From positions 231,390-295,389 of the forward strand of contig NZ_JAGGNU010000017.1 in assembly GCF_018614915.1 (NCBI RefSeq): 64,000 nt of DNA. The letters run 5' to 3'. Source of the stretch: Variovorax paradoxus. GTDB lineage: Bacteria; Pseudomonadota; Gammaproteobacteria; Burkholderiales; Burkholderiaceae_C. The notes beneath the pieces are model-generated. The model searched no databases and was not told the origin of the DNA. It saw only the letters and a list, made by a program, of their open reading frames with translations. Shown in pieces: positions 41,140 to 50,630 of the stretch. The position numbers and the translations under genes are program-made. How positions within the stretch are numbered: position 1 is the first letter of the stretch; every line of letters begins with the position of its first letter.

Positions 41140-41928
41140 TCAGTCGGCCGTGGATTCGAGAATCAGGCGTGCAGTTTCCTCCGGCGCGTCCCAATGCGGA
41201 AAGTGGCCGCAACGCTCGAACCAGTGCAGGCGGGCATCGGGAAAGAGCTGCTGTGCGCGCGCCGCCTGCCGCGGAAAGCAGACGTGGTCCAGGCAGCCCC
41301 AGCCGATCACGAGCGGCTTGCGCATGCTGCCGATGCTCGCGCCTTGCTGCGGCGCGTCGCGCACCAGGTCGCGAAGTATCGGGTTGAAGGACCGCGCGCT
41401 GGCGTAGCTGCGCATTTCCTCGAGCACCAGCGACGGCGCCAGCAATGCCGACTGCGCCGAGAACTGCGTGAGAAGGAGGCCGCGCGACCACTCGTGCGCG
41501 GTGATCGTCGGCATCGCGAACTGCAGCGCCCGCACCAGCCGTACCCAGAGCCAGATCGAGGCGTGGAAGACCTGGCGCTCCCAACCCGCCCAGAACCCCC
41601 CGGGATCGAGCAGGACCACCGAGCCCAGCACGTCGCCGCGGCGTGCCAGTTCGAGCACCAGGCGGGCTCCCATCGAGCTGCCGACCGCATCGGTGCCGAT
41701 CAGCTCGTGCTCGCGCAGGAACTGCGTGACGGCATTGGCCAAGGTCTTCAGGGAGACTTCACCCGCGAGCGGCGGGCTCTTGCCGAAGCCGGGGAGATCG
41801 ATCGCCACCACGCTGCGTTGCGCCGCCAGCGGCTCCATGATGGTTTGCCACGAGCGCCAGCTGCTGCCGAGCCCGTGAACGAGCAGCAGCGGCTTTCCTT
41901 CACCGCGGCGGACGTAGTTGATCAACAC
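41140..41928 (-). CDS. Alpha/beta hydrolase
   Basis: Serine hydrolase fold of 262 residues. The oxyanion region is LVHGLGSSWRSW near residue 17, the nucleophile elbow is VGSSMGARL near residue 82 (G-S-S-M-G), and the C-terminal RCGHFPHWD supplies the catalytic His. A cap domain is suggested by WAGWERQVFHASIWLWV. The substrate is unknown; closest general resemblance is to C-C bond hydrolases or esterases of aromatic pathways. It ends 20 bases from the ROK-type gene start in the same direction, so the two may be cotranscribed. Confidence 0.88.
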   Translation of the reverse strand: MLINYVRRGEGKPLLLVHGLGSSWRSWQTIMEPLAAQRSVVAIDLPGFGKSPPLAGEVSLKTLANAVTQFLREHELIGTDAVGSSMGARLVLELARRGDVLGSVVLLDPGGFWAGWERQVFHASIWLWVRLVRALQFAMPTITAHEWSRGLLLTQFSAQSALLAPSLVLEEMRSYASARSFNPILRDLVRDAPQQGASIGSMRKPLVIGWGCLDHVCFPRQAARAQQLFPDARLHWFERCGHFPHWDAPEETARLILESTAD

Positions 41929-42018
41929 CGATTCAGCGTGCGTTCATGTGGTGCGGCGCAGCATCAGTCCTGCGCACCACCTTTTGTAGGAGACCGGCGC
42001 GCCGATACACTGCGCCCG

Positions 42019-43557
42019 ATGCAACCCTTCTGCCGCGCATGGCTGACCGCCTTGTCCTGCCTGGGCCTGCTCTGCGCGGCCGCGTCGTCGCACGCGCAGG
42101 ACGGAAGCCTGCGCATCGGCTCCAAGCGCTTCACCGAGTCGTACATCCTGGCGGAAGTGCTCGCGCAGACCGCATCGCCCCATACGCCGGCTCCGCCCGT
42201 GGTGCGGCAGGGCCTCGGCAACACGGCCATCGTCTACGAGGCCCTGCGCTCGGGCGGCATCGATCTCTATGCCGAATACACCGGCACCATCGGGCAGGAG
42301 ATCCTCAAGAGCCCGCAGCCGATGACGCGCGAGGCCATGAACGCCGCGCTCGCGCCGCTCGGGCTCGGCGTCGCCGTCCCGCTGGGCTTCAACGACGGCT
42401 ACGCGCTCGCGATGCGCGCGGCCGATGCAGACCGGCTCAGCGTGCGCAGCCTGAGCGATCTCGCCCGGCATCCCGAGCTGAAGCTCGGCCTCTCGAACGA
42501 GTTCATCGGCCGCGCCGACGGCTGGCGGGGCCTGGCCGCGCGCTACGGCTTCGGCCAGACGCCGACCGGCCTGGACCACGGCCTGGCCTACGACGCGATC
42601 GCGGCGAAGCAGATCGACGTGATCGACATCTACACCACCGACGCCAAGATCGACCACCTCGGCCTGCGCGTGCTCGAAGACGATCGCCGCTATTTCCCGC
42701 GCTACGACGCGGTGCTGCTGTACCGGCTCGACCTGCCCGCGCGGCTTCCGCAGGCCTGGGCTGCGCTGCAGAAGCTCGAAGGCCGCATCGACGAGCGCGC
42801 GATGATCGCGATGAACGCGCGCGCCGAGCTGCAGGGCGTGGCTTTCGACGTGATCGCGCGCGACTTCCTGGCAGCGGGCAAGGGTGGCGTCCCGGCCGGC
42901 GCCGAGAGCGCATCACGCGGCTTCATGGCCAAGCTCTTCGGCCCCGATCTCGGCCGGCTTGCCCGGCAACACCTGCTGCTGGTGGCGGTCTCGGTCGGGC
43001 TGGCGATCCTCGTCGCGGTGCCGCTGGGCATCCTGGTGTTTCCGCACCTGCGCCTGCGTGCGGTGGTGCTCGGCCTGACCGGCCTGCTGCAGACCGTGCC
43101 TTCGCTGGCCATGCTGGCGGTGCTGATCTCGCTGATCGGCGCGATCGGCACGCTGCCGGCGCTGATCGCGCTGACGCTCTATTCGCTGCTGCCCATCATG
43201 CGCAACACGGTGACCGGCTTGGCCGAAGTCCCGGTCGGGCTGCGCCAGGCTGGCACCGCGCTGGGGATGACCGGAGGCCAGAGCCTGCGGCTGGTACTGC
43301 TGCCGCTGTCGCTGCCGACGCTGCTGGCGGGGGTGCGGACCGCGACGACGATCGCGATCGGGACGGCGACCATTGCGGCCTTCATCGGCGCCGGTGGATT
43401 CGGCGAGCGGATCGTGACGGGCCTGGCGCTCAACGATCGCGAGCTGCTGGTGGCAGGCGCGGTGCCGGCGGCCGTGCTGGCCTTGCTGAGCGAAGCGGTG
43501 TTCGAGCTGATCGAGTACGGGCTGCGGCGCGGGCAACGGCGCGCTGCGCCGTCCTGA
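42019..43557 (+). CDS. Osmoprotectant (glycine betaine/choline) ABC receptor-permease fusion
   Basis: Single 512-residue polypeptide combining two transporter parts. Residues 1-25 are a signal peptide (ALSCLGLLCAAASSHAQDG). Residues about 30-290 are an OpuBC/ProX-like receptor (IGSKRFTESYILAEVLAQ, YAEYTGTIGQEIL). Residues about 315-510 are a ProW/OpuBB-type permease with five or six helices and the EAA-loop sequence EVPVGLRQAGTALGMTGGQSL. The order receptor then permease is the reverse of the OpuA-type fusion. No ATPase gene is adjacent: both neighbours are on the opposite strand and unrelated. It must borrow an OpuBA/ProV-like ATPase from elsewhere. The ligand is inferred from family. Confidence 0.88.
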   Translation: MQPFCRAWLTALSCLGLLCAAASSHAQDGSLRIGSKRFTESYILAEVLAQTASPHTPAPPVVRQGLGNTAIVYEALRSGGIDLYAEYTGTIGQEILKSPQPMTREAMNAALAPLGLGVAVPLGFNDGYALAMRAADADRLSVRSLSDLARHPELKLGLSNEFIGRADGWRGLAARYGFGQTPTGLDHGLAYDAIAAKQIDVIDIYTTDAKIDHLGLRVLEDDRRYFPRYDAVLLYRLDLPARLPQAWAALQKLEGRIDERAMIAMNARAELQGVAFDVIARDFLAAGKGGVPAGAESASRGFMAKLFGPDLGRLARQHLLLVAVSVGLAILVAVPLGILVFPHLRLRAVVLGLTGLLQTVPSLAMLAVLISLIGAIGTLPALIALTLYSLLPIMRNTVTGLAEVPVGLRQAGTALGMTGGQSLRLVLLPLSLPTLLAGVRTATTIAIGTATIAAFIGAGGFGERIVTGLALNDRELLVAGAVPAAVLALLSEAVFELIEYGLRRGQRRAAPS

Positions 43558-43567
43558 AGCCCTCGGC

Positions 43568-44341
43568 TTACTTGCCCACCAATTGGGTCAGGCGCTCTGC
43601 CTCGAAGCATTCTTCGCGCGCCGCGTCGCCGGGCACGCAATCCTTCTTGCCCGGCTGCGCCGACAGGGTCTCGACGGCCTTCCACAGAAGGGCGATCTGA
43701 TGCTCCTGGCCGGCGGCGCTGTCGATCAGGCCCTTCATGGCCTGCGAGAGCGGATCGTCTTCGAGCGTGATGCCGTAGGCGGCGAACTTGGTGTCGGCGG
43801 TCGTCACGTCGGCACTGCTGCCGGCCTTCGACGGAATGATGCGCGCCGGAATGCCCACGGCCGTCGCACCCGCGGGCACGGGCTTGATCACCACCGCATT
43901 GCTCCCGATCTTGGCGCCGTCGCCGACCATGAAGCCGCCCAGCACCTTGGCCCCGGCGCTGACCACCACGTTCTTTCCGAGCGTCGGATGCCGCTTGGCA
44001 CCCTTGTAGAGCGAGGTGCCGCCCAGGGTCACGCCCTGGTAGATGGTGCAGCCGTCGCCGATTTCGGCCGTCTCGCCCACCACCACGCCCATCGCGTGGT
44101 CGAAGAACACGCGCTCGCCGACGACCGCGCCGGGGTGGATCTCGATGCCGGTGAACCAGCGCGAGCATTGCGAGATGAAGCGCCCGACCCACTTCAGGCC
44201 ATGGCCCCAGCACCAGTGCGCGAGCCGGTGCAGCACCACGGCATGCAGGCCGGGGTAGAGGGTCAACACCTCCCAGCGCGTCCGGGCGGCCGGGTCGCGG
44301 TCGAGGATGCATTGGATGTCGGAGCGCAGGCGCGAGAACAT
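43568..44341 (-). CDS. cysE: Serine O-acetyltransferase
   Basis: Acetylates L-serine with acetyl-CoA, the first step of cysteine synthesis. The 257 residues have the N-terminal helical domain (about 1-60) and the left-handed beta-helix hexapeptide domain, with [19 protein letters not shown] containing the catalytic Asp-His pair and [20 protein letters not shown]. The C-terminal tail beyond about residue 170 is long and does not end in the usual short Ile-terminated tail that binds CysK. It follows trmJ by about 30 bases in the same direction, a common Burkholderiales arrangement. Confidence 0.94.
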   Translation of the reverse strand: MFSRLRSDIQCILDRDPAARTRWEVLTLYPGLHAVVLHRLAHWCWGHGLKWVGRFISQCSRWFTGIEIHPGAVVGERVFFDHAMGVVVGETAEIGDGCTIYQGVTLGGTSLYKGAKRHPTLGKNVVVSAGAKVLGGFMVGDGAKIGSNAVVIKPVPAGATAVGIPARIIPSKAGSSADVTTADTKFAAYGITLEDDPLSQAMKGLIDSAAGQEHQIALLWKAVETLSAQPGKKDCVPGDAAREECFEAERLTQLVGK

Positions 44342-44374
44342 GCGATGTTGTTATGTCTATATGGGCCGCGCAGT

Positions 44375-45127
44375 CTAAGGGCTCGGCTCTTCGCGTGCGG
44401 GCGATGGGGTCTTCCGCGCCGCGTCCGCCATGGCCTTCGCGATGCCACGCAGGATGTGGATCTCCTCCGGCGTCGGCTGGGCCCGGTTGAACAGCTGCTG
44501 CAGCCGCGGCATCAGCTTCTTGGGCGCTGCCGGATCGAGAAAGCCGATCTGCACCAGCGAACGCTCCCAGTGGTCGAGCATGCCGGCCACGGCCTGCGCA
44601 TCGGCCGCGGGCGATGGCGCGACGGCATCGCGCACCGCATAGCCGCCGAGTGCGAGCCGCCATTCGTAGGCGATCACCTGGATCGCCGCGCCGAGATTGA
44701 GCGAGCCGAACGTCGGGTCGGTCGGAATGCTGAGCGCCACGTGGCAGCGATAGACGTCCTCGTTGCGCATGCCGAAGCGCTCCGAGCCGAACAGGAAGGC
44801 CACGTGCTGCCCCTCTTCCTTCGCCAGCGGCTCGAGGTGCTCGCGCGGCGTGCGCGTGGGCGGACCGAAGTCGCGCGGCACCATCGCGGTCGCGCACAGG
44901 TGGGTAACGCCGTCGAGCGCTTCGTCCAGCGTCTCGACGATGCGCGCGTTGGCCAGCACATCGAGCGCCCCGCTCGCACGCTGGATCGTCTCCTCGCGCC
45001 TGAGCACGTTGGCCCAGCGCGGCGCGACCAGCACCAGCTCGCCGAAGCCCATGGTCTTCATGGCGCGGGCGGCGGCGCCGACGTTGCCGGCATGGCTGGT
45101 CTGGATCAGGATGAATCGGGTGCGCAT
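44375..45127 (-). CDS. trmJ: tRNA (cytidine/uridine-2'-O-) methyltransferase TrmJ-like
   Basis: SPOUT-class methyltransferase that 2'-O-methylates position 32 of tRNAs. The 250-residue protein starts with FILIQTSHAGNVGAAARAMKTMGF and has the trefoil-knot motifs LFGSERFGMRNEDV (about 100-113) and IPTDPTFGSLNLGAAIQVI (about 123-141). A C-terminal helical extension of about 90 residues is typical of TrmJ rather than TrmL. The ATG at 45127 gives the family start. It is divergent from suhB (91-base gap) and upstream of cysE. Confidence 0.92.
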   Translation of the reverse strand: MRTRFILIQTSHAGNVGAAARAMKTMGFGELVLVAPRWANVLRREETIQRASGALDVLANARIVETLDEALDGVTHLCATAMVPRDFGPPTRTPREHLEPLAKEEGQHVAFLFGSERFGMRNEDVYRCHVALSIPTDPTFGSLNLGAAIQVIAYEWRLALGGYAVRDAVAPSPAADAQAVAGMLDHWERSLVQIGFLDPAAPKKLMPRLQQLFNRAQPTPEEIHILRGIAKAMADAARKTPSPAREEPSP

Positions 45128-45218
45128 GTAAAATCCCCCGATTCTCGCCGCCCGCATCGCCGGGTGTGCATTCCAGGGGGGCGCTACGACGCTACCCCGC
45201 CGTTCTTCCCACAATCCA

Positions 45219-46241
45219 ATGTCGTCCCCCAACCTGCACCCCATGCTCAACGTGGCCGTCAAGGCCGCCCGCGCCGCCGGCGCCATCATCAACCGCGCCG
45301 CGCTCGATGTCGAAGCAGTGCGCATTTCGCAAAAGCAGGTCAACGACTTCGTCACCGAAGTCGACCACGCGAGCGAGCGAGCGATCATCGAGACGCTTCT
45401 CGGCGCCTACCCGGGGCACGGCATCCTGGCCGAGGAATCGGGCACCGAGCACGGCGCCAAGGATTCCGACTACGTCTGGATCATCGATCCGCTGGACGGC
45501 ACCACCAACTTCATCCACGGCTTCCCGGTCTACTGCGTCTCGATCGCGCTCGCAGTCAAGGGCAAGGTCGAGCAGGCGGTCATCTACGACCCGAGCCGCA
45601 ACGACCTGTTCACGGCCACCAGGGGCCGCGGCGCCTTCGTGAACGACCGCCGCCTGCGCGTGAGCAAGCGCATCCGGCTCAACGAGTGCCTGATCTCGAC
45701 CGGCTTCCCCTTCCGCACCGGCGACAACTTCAAGCAGTACCTGGCCATCATGGCCGACCTGATGCCGCGCGCCGCCGGGCTGCGCCGCCCCGGCTCGGCC
45801 GCGCTCGACCTGGCCTACGTGGCGGCCGGCTTCACCGATGCCTTCTTCGAAACCGGCCTCAACATCTGGGACATCGCAGCCGGCTCGCTGCTCGTCACCG
45901 AGGCGGGCGGCCTGATCGGCAACTTCACCGGCGAGCCCGATTTCCTCGAGCAGCGCGAATGCCTCGCCGGCGCGCCGCGCATCTACGGCCAACTGGTGCC
46001 GATCCTGGCCAAGTATTCGAAGTTCGCCAGCGTCGACGACAAGCTGCGTGCCAGCGAACGCGTGCGTGCCGTCGATCCCTCGGCCCACCCGGGCGACGTC
46101 TATGCGCGCAGCACCGTCGCCGGCGCAGCGTCCGAAGCCGAAGCGCCGGCCGACGCCGCAGCGCCGGCGCCGCGCAAGCTCACGCGCCTGCGCCGCGAGG
46201 CACCCGTCGGGCCCGCCGAGGGCGACTCCTCCGCCGAGTGA
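45219..46241 (+). CDS. suhB: Inositol monophosphatase family protein (SuhB) with C-terminal extension
   Basis: Mg-dependent phosphatase; E. coli SuhB also acts as a transcription antitermination factor in rRNA operons. Metal-site motifs are EESG near 69, [17 protein letters not shown] at 87-103 and [15 protein letters not shown] at about 217-231. The core ends near residue 265. About 75 extra residues follow, rich in Ala, Pro and Arg ([21 protein letters not shown]), not present in E. coli SuhB (267 aa). The stop overlaps the FUSC start by one base (TGATG). Confidence 0.93.
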   Translation: MSSPNLHPMLNVAVKAARAAGAIINRAALDVEAVRISQKQVNDFVTEVDHASERAIIETLLGAYPGHGILAEESGTEHGAKDSDYVWIIDPLDGTTNFIHGFPVYCVSIALAVKGKVEQAVIYDPSRNDLFTATRGRGAFVNDRRLRVSKRIRLNECLISTGFPFRTGDNFKQYLAIMADLMPRAAGLRRPGSAALDLAYVAAGFTDAFFETGLNIWDIAAGSLLVTEAGGLIGNFTGEPDFLEQRECLAGAPRIYGQLVPILAKYSKFASVDDKLRASERVRAVDPSAHPGDVYARSTVAGAASEAEAPADAAAPAPRKLTRLRREAPVGPAEGDSSAE

Positions 46242-48481
46242 TGCGGGCGCAGCGCCCCACCGCGGATCGGGGCCGCGCCGCGCTGCGCGTGGCGTTCTCG
46301 CACTACGTCGCGAACGGCCTGTCGGTCGCCTTCGGGCTGATGCTGATCTCCGGCGGCGTGCACCTGCTCTTGGGCACGCTCGCCGCCTCGGCGGCCGCCG
46401 TGGGCGTGATCGTGACGGCCCCGCCCGACCTTCCCGGCCCGCGCCGCGGCAAGTTCTGGCAGATGCTGCCGGCGCCGCTGATCGGCCTGCCCCTGTTCTT
46501 CCTCGTGCAGCTGCTGCATTCGGCGCCGCTGCGGCTCGGCCTGCTGCTGGTGCCGGCGACCTTCCTGGCCTTCGTGGCCATGGCCTGGGGCAAGCGCGGC
46601 ATCCCGATCGCGATCGCGGTCATGTTCTCGATGATCTTCTCGATGGCCACGCCGCCGCCGACCGGCATGGCCGAAGCGCTCGAGCGCACGCTGCACTTCG
46701 GCATCGGCGCCGGGCTCTACGTGATCTACGCGGTGCTCGCCAACCACGCGCTTAACGGCCGCTACCGCGTGCAGGCGATGGCCGACGTGCTGCTCTCGCT
46801 GGCCGCGCTGATGCGCACCGAGGCCCGGCAGTTCACGCCCAGGGACGATTCCGGCGACGTGCGCGAAGTGCCGGCCCCGCTGCTCGGCCAGCTGCTGCGC
46901 GAGCAGGCCGCGCTGGCCGACCAGCTGCAGGCCACGCGCGACATCGTGCTCGAATCGCCGCGCACGCAGCGCCGGCAGCGGCTGGCCGGCATGCTGGTGC
47001 TGGTGCTCGAGCTGCGCGACCTGCTGCTGGCCAGCGAGCTCGACCTCGACGCCCTCAAGGCGCATCCCGGCCATGCCGCGGCGCTGTGCGAGATGCAGCG
47101 CGTGCTCGACGAACTGGCCGACGAGACGACGGCGCTCGCCGACGCGCTGCTGCTGGGCCGGCTGCCCGCGCAGATGCCCGACCGCCGCCCCGAACTGGCG
47201 GCCATCCACCTTGACGACGAGGACGCGCTGCTGCCCGCCGGCCAGGTCGGGCCGACGCCCGCGATGCTCGCGCGCGGGCTGGCCAGCCGCATCGGCCACA
47301 TCAACGACGCGGTGATCCGCCTGGCAGCCCTGGCGCGCAGCGATGTCGAACCCGACCTCACGGTGGTGCGCGCCAACTGGCAGATGTTCGTGAGCCCCAC
47401 CGAGTGGTCGTGGCGGCCCTTTCTCACGCTGTGGCGCTGGGACGCGCCGCCGCTGCGCCACGCGATCCGGGCCGCGCTCGCCATTGCCACCGGCTACGCC
47501 ATCGCGCTGATGCTGCCCTGGGGCTCGCACGACTACTGGATCCTGCTGACCATCGTGGTGGTGCTGCGCGGCAGCCTGTCGCAGACGCTGGAGCGGCGCA
47601 ACAGCCGCGTGGCCGGCACGCTGCTCGGCTGCGTGCTCGCGGTGGCCCTGCTCTCGGTGAGTCCCTCGCCGCTGGCCATGCTGGCCGCGGTGACCGTGGC
47701 GCAGGCCATCGCACACGGCTTCGCGGTGCGGCGCTACCTGGTCACCTCGGTGGCCGCCACCGTGCTCGGCCTGCTCCAGGCCCACATGCTCAACGTCGGC
47801 ATGAGCCCGACCTTCGCCCTCTTCGAGCGCGTGGCCGACACGCTGATCGGCGCCGCGCTGGCCTGGGCCTTCTGCTACGTGCTGCCCTCGTGGGAGCGCA
47901 GCCAGATCCCGGCGCTGGTGGCGCGCACGCTCACGGCGCAGGCCCGCCATGCCCGGCTCGCGCTGGGGCTCGGCCAGCTGCGCTCGGTGGTGACCAGCCC
48001 CGAGCTCGAATGGCGGCTCGCGCGCCGCGAGGCCTACGACAGCCTCTCGGCGCTGGTGCAGGCCACGCAGCGCTCGCTGTCGGAGCCGCGCGCGGTGCAG
48101 CCGCCGCTCGAGCCGCTCGAACATCTGCAGGCCCACAGCTACCAGTTGCTGGCGCAACTGAGCGCGGTCAAGTCGATGCTGGTGCTCAGGCGCGATCGGC
48201 TGACGCCCGCCGAGATCGAAGGCCCGCTAGCCCGCACCGCGGAGCGCATCGAAGCGGCCATCGGCAGCGCACCCACGAGCGGGCCGGTGATGCCCGAAAG
48301 CGCTTCGGCGACCACGCTGGCCGAGCCGATCCCGCTGCCCGACCCTTTCGACAACGACGTCAGCCCCTGGCTGCTGCGCCGGCTCGACCTGGCGACCGGC
48401 ATCGCCGCGCAACTGCGCGACGACGCGGCACGGATCCTGCAACCCCTCGCCGAGAACGTTCCCCAAGCCAAGAGCGCCTGA
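46241..48481 (+). CDS. FUSC family (YccS/YhfK-like) membrane protein
   Basis: Inner-membrane protein of 746 residues of the fusaric-acid-resistance-like family. It has two blocks of about five to six transmembrane helices (about 20-175 and 400-545) separated by a large cytosolic helical region and followed by a C-terminal soluble domain rich in helices. HAIRAALAIATGYAIALMLPWGSHDYWILLTIVVVLRGSLSQTLERRNSR-type sequence marks the second block. Relatives work as efflux parts, but no membrane-fusion protein or outer-membrane gene is adjacent. ATG 46241 overlaps the suhB stop by one base and its own stop overlaps the MscS gene in the same way. Confidence 0.88.
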   Translation: MRAQRPTADRGRAALRVAFSHYVANGLSVAFGLMLISGGVHLLLGTLAASAAAVGVIVTAPPDLPGPRRGKFWQMLPAPLIGLPLFFLVQLLHSAPLRLGLLLVPATFLAFVAMAWGKRGIPIAIAVMFSMIFSMATPPPTGMAEALERTLHFGIGAGLYVIYAVLANHALNGRYRVQAMADVLLSLAALMRTEARQFTPRDDSGDVREVPAPLLGQLLREQAALADQLQATRDIVLESPRTQRRQRLAGMLVLVLELRDLLLASELDLDALKAHPGHAAALCEMQRVLDELADETTALADALLLGRLPAQMPDRRPELAAIHLDDEDALLPAGQVGPTPAMLARGLASRIGHINDAVIRLAALARSDVEPDLTVVRANWQMFVSPTEWSWRPFLTLWRWDAPPLRHAIRAALAIATGYAIALMLPWGSHDYWILLTIVVVLRGSLSQTLERRNSRVAGTLLGCVLAVALLSVSPSPLAMLAAVTVAQAIAHGFAVRRYLVTSVAATVLGLLQAHMLNVGMSPTFALFERVADTLIGAALAWAFCYVLPSWERSQIPALVARTLTAQARHARLALGLGQLRSVVTSPELEWRLARREAYDSLSALVQATQRSLSEPRAVQPPLEPLEHLQAHSYQLLAQLSAVKSMLVLRRDRLTPAEIEGPLARTAERIEAAIGSAPTSGPVMPESASATTLAEPIPLPDPFDNDVSPWLLRRLDLATGIAAQLRDDAARILQPLAENVPQAKSA

Positions 48482-49566
48482 TGAACAAGGACATGCTGCT
48501 CGCCCACCCCTGGTTCGGCCCCTTCCTTGCCGCGCTGATCGCCGTGCCGCTGGCACTGCTGGTCCACCGCGTGGGCGGCGCGCTGCTGCGGCGCCTGACA
48601 CGCGGCGCGCCGGTGCTGCATACGATGCTGGTCAAGATGCAGCCGGCTGCCAGGGCGCTGCTGCCGCTGGTGGCATTGCAGTTGGTGTGGCAGGCCGCGC
48701 CCGACGACCTGCGCTTCGTCAACAGTGTCCGGCACCTGAACGGGCTGCTCCTGATCGCGGCCGCAACCTGGCTCGCGGTCCGCGCCGTCAACGGCATTGC
48801 CGACGGCGTGCTGGCGAAGCACCCCCACGACATCACCGACAACCTGCAGGCGCGCAGCGTGCTGACACAGACCCGGGTGCTGGCGCGCACCGCGGCCAGC
48901 ATGCTGCTGGTGGCCGGCGCGTCGCTGATGCTGATGACCTTTCCGGGCGCGCGCCAGGTCGGCGCCAGCCTGCTGGCCTCGGCCGGCGTGATCGGCATCG
49001 TCGCCGGCCTGGCCGCCAAGCCGGTGTTCAGCAACCTCATTGCGGGCCTGCAGATCGCGCTGGCGCAGCCGATCCGCATGGATGACGTGCTGGTGGTCGA
49101 AGGCGAATGGGGCCGCGTCGAGGAGATCACCGGCACCTTCGTCGTGCTCAGGATCTGGGACGACCGGCGGCTCATCCTGCCGCTCAGCTATTTCATCGAG
49201 AAGCCGTTCCAGAACTGGACCCGCCACAACGCGCAGCTGCTCGGCTCGATCTTCATCCACGCCGACTACGGCATGCCGCTCGCGCCGCTGCGCGAGGAGG
49301 CCGAGCGCATCGTGAAGGCGGCGCCCGAGTGGGACGGCCGCTTCTTCAACCTGCGCGTGACCGACGCCACCGAACGCACGATGCAGATCCGCGTGCTCTG
49401 CACCGCGGCGTCTTCGTCGCTGGCCTTCGACCTGCGCTGCACGGTGCGGGAGGGGCTGATCGACTTCATGCAGCGCGAGTACCCGCAGTTCCTGCCGCGC
49501 CTGCGCATCGAGGGCGAAGCGCCGCAGCGCGAGGGCGCCGAGCGCGATCAGGTGCCGGCGGTCTGA
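48481..49566 (+). CDS. MscS family mechanosensitive channel
   Basis: Small-conductance mechanosensitive channel type protein, 361 residues, which would release solutes on hypo-osmotic shock. There are about four membrane helices; the pore-lining segment is around ASLLASAGVIGIVAGLAAKPVFSNLIAGL (about 160-188), and the beta domain follows with PIRMDDVLVVEGEWGRVEEI and ILPLSYFIEKPFQNWTR. It starts at 48481, overlapping the FUSC stop (TGATG). The 3' end overlaps the convergent LysR gene by 19 bases. suhB, FUSC and mscS look like one transcript. Confidence 0.92.
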   Translation: MNKDMLLAHPWFGPFLAALIAVPLALLVHRVGGALLRRLTRGAPVLHTMLVKMQPAARALLPLVALQLVWQAAPDDLRFVNSVRHLNGLLLIAAATWLAVRAVNGIADGVLAKHPHDITDNLQARSVLTQTRVLARTAASMLLVAGASLMLMTFPGARQVGASLLASAGVIGIVAGLAAKPVFSNLIAGLQIALAQPIRMDDVLVVEGEWGRVEEITGTFVVLRIWDDRRLILPLSYFIEKPFQNWTRHNAQLLGSIFIHADYGMPLAPLREEAERIVKAAPEWDGRFFNLRVTDATERTMQIRVLCTAASSSLAFDLRCTVREGLIDFMQREYPQFLPRLRIEGEAPQREGAERDQVPAV

Positions 49567-50504
49567 GCCTTGCGACCGGCGGCACGCTGCCGCACCACGC
49601 CGTGGATCGCCTCGATCAAGAGGCGCGCGCCTTCGGCCGGCTCGCTGCCGCGCCGCACCGTCAAGCCGACCGGGCCTTCGGTGCTCGCGGTGTCGATCGC
49701 CAGCCGGCGCAGTTCGCCGCGTGCCACGAAGCCTTCAACGGCGCCCTGCGGCGCGAACCAGACCGCGTCGGCGCACTGCAGCAGGCCGAAGGCGAAACTG
49801 GTGTCGGTCGCCTCGACGAAGCAGCGCGGCATGGCCATGCCCCGCGCGACCAGGAAGGCATCGGCCGTGTGGCGCACCAGCGTGCCCGACACCGGCACCA
49901 CCAGCGGATAGTCCGCCAGCGCATCGAGCGCAGGCCGCCGCCGCGCCGCGAGCGGATGACCGGGCCGCGCGACCAGCAGCAAGGGCTCGCTGTAGAGCTG
50001 CTCGAAATGCAGGTCCGCCATGGCCGATGCCTGCGCGAGCCGGCCCAGCACCAGATCGATCTCGCCCTGGCGCAGCTGCGTCATCAGCTGCGCGTTGGTG
50101 CCGCTGGCCACGCGCACGCGCAGCGCCGGCCTCGACGCGTGCAGCGCGGCGATGGCAGCCGGCAGCAGGTTGGCCGCCATGTTCGGCAAGGCGCCGACGG
50201 CCACCCGCACCTGGTCGTGCTCGGGCTGGTCCAGCGCTTCGCCCAGGCCCTCGCGCAAGCCGCGCAGCGCGACGACGGCATGGCGCACCAGCACATCGGC
50301 AGCGGGCGTCAGCTCGACGCCGCGGCGGCGCCGCAGAAGCAACTTCCGGCCGACGATGTCCTCGAGCTCGGCGATGGTCTTGGAGACGGCGGGCTGCGTG
50401 AGCGCCAGCGCGCCGGCCGCGCGCACCAGGTTGCGCTCTTGCGCCACCATCACGAGACACTGCAGATGTCGCAGCTTGAGGCGCGAAAAGTTCATGGCTG
50501 ACAT
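49548..50504 (-). CDS. LysR family regulator next to a Bug gene
   Basis: LysR-type regulator of 318 residues. The HTH is in KLRHLQCLVMVAQERNLVRAAGALALTQPAVSKTIAELEDIVG, a variant typical of the PcaQ-like and Bug-associated groups. A GGGAG ribosome site precedes the ATG at 50504; an alternative ATG lies at 50495. It is divergent from the Bug gene at 50631 with about 126 bases between, so it most likely controls that gene. The effector is unknown. Confidence 0.9.
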   Translation of the reverse strand: MSAMNFSRLKLRHLQCLVMVAQERNLVRAAGALALTQPAVSKTIAELEDIVGRKLLLRRRRGVELTPAADVLVRHAVVALRGLREGLGEALDQPEHDQVRVAVGALPNMAANLLPAAIAALHASRPALRVRVASGTNAQLMTQLRQGEIDLVLGRLAQASAMADLHFEQLYSEPLLLVARPGHPLAARRRPALDALADYPLVVPVSGTLVRHTADAFLVARGMAMPRCFVEATDTSFAFGLLQCADAVWFAPQGAVEGFVARGELRRLAIDTASTEGPVGLTVRRGSEPAEGARLLIEAIHGVVRQRAAGRKAQTAGT

Positions 50505-50630
50505 GCAGCGTCTCCCTCGAAACAGCGGACCAAAATATAACCGTATGGAATAGCTGGCAGAAGAGCTTTCAGTTGTGCGGCCCGGGGATGGCTCCTAGAG
50601 TGCAGCTGATTGAACGGAGACAAGACCCAG

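Noticed and set aside
43583..46240. The 5' part of a 1632-codon ORF that ends as the FUSC gene
   Set aside because: It lies antisense to cysE and trmJ and out of frame with suhB, is rich in His/Arg/Ala as expected for shadow frames, and only the part from 46241 matches a family.
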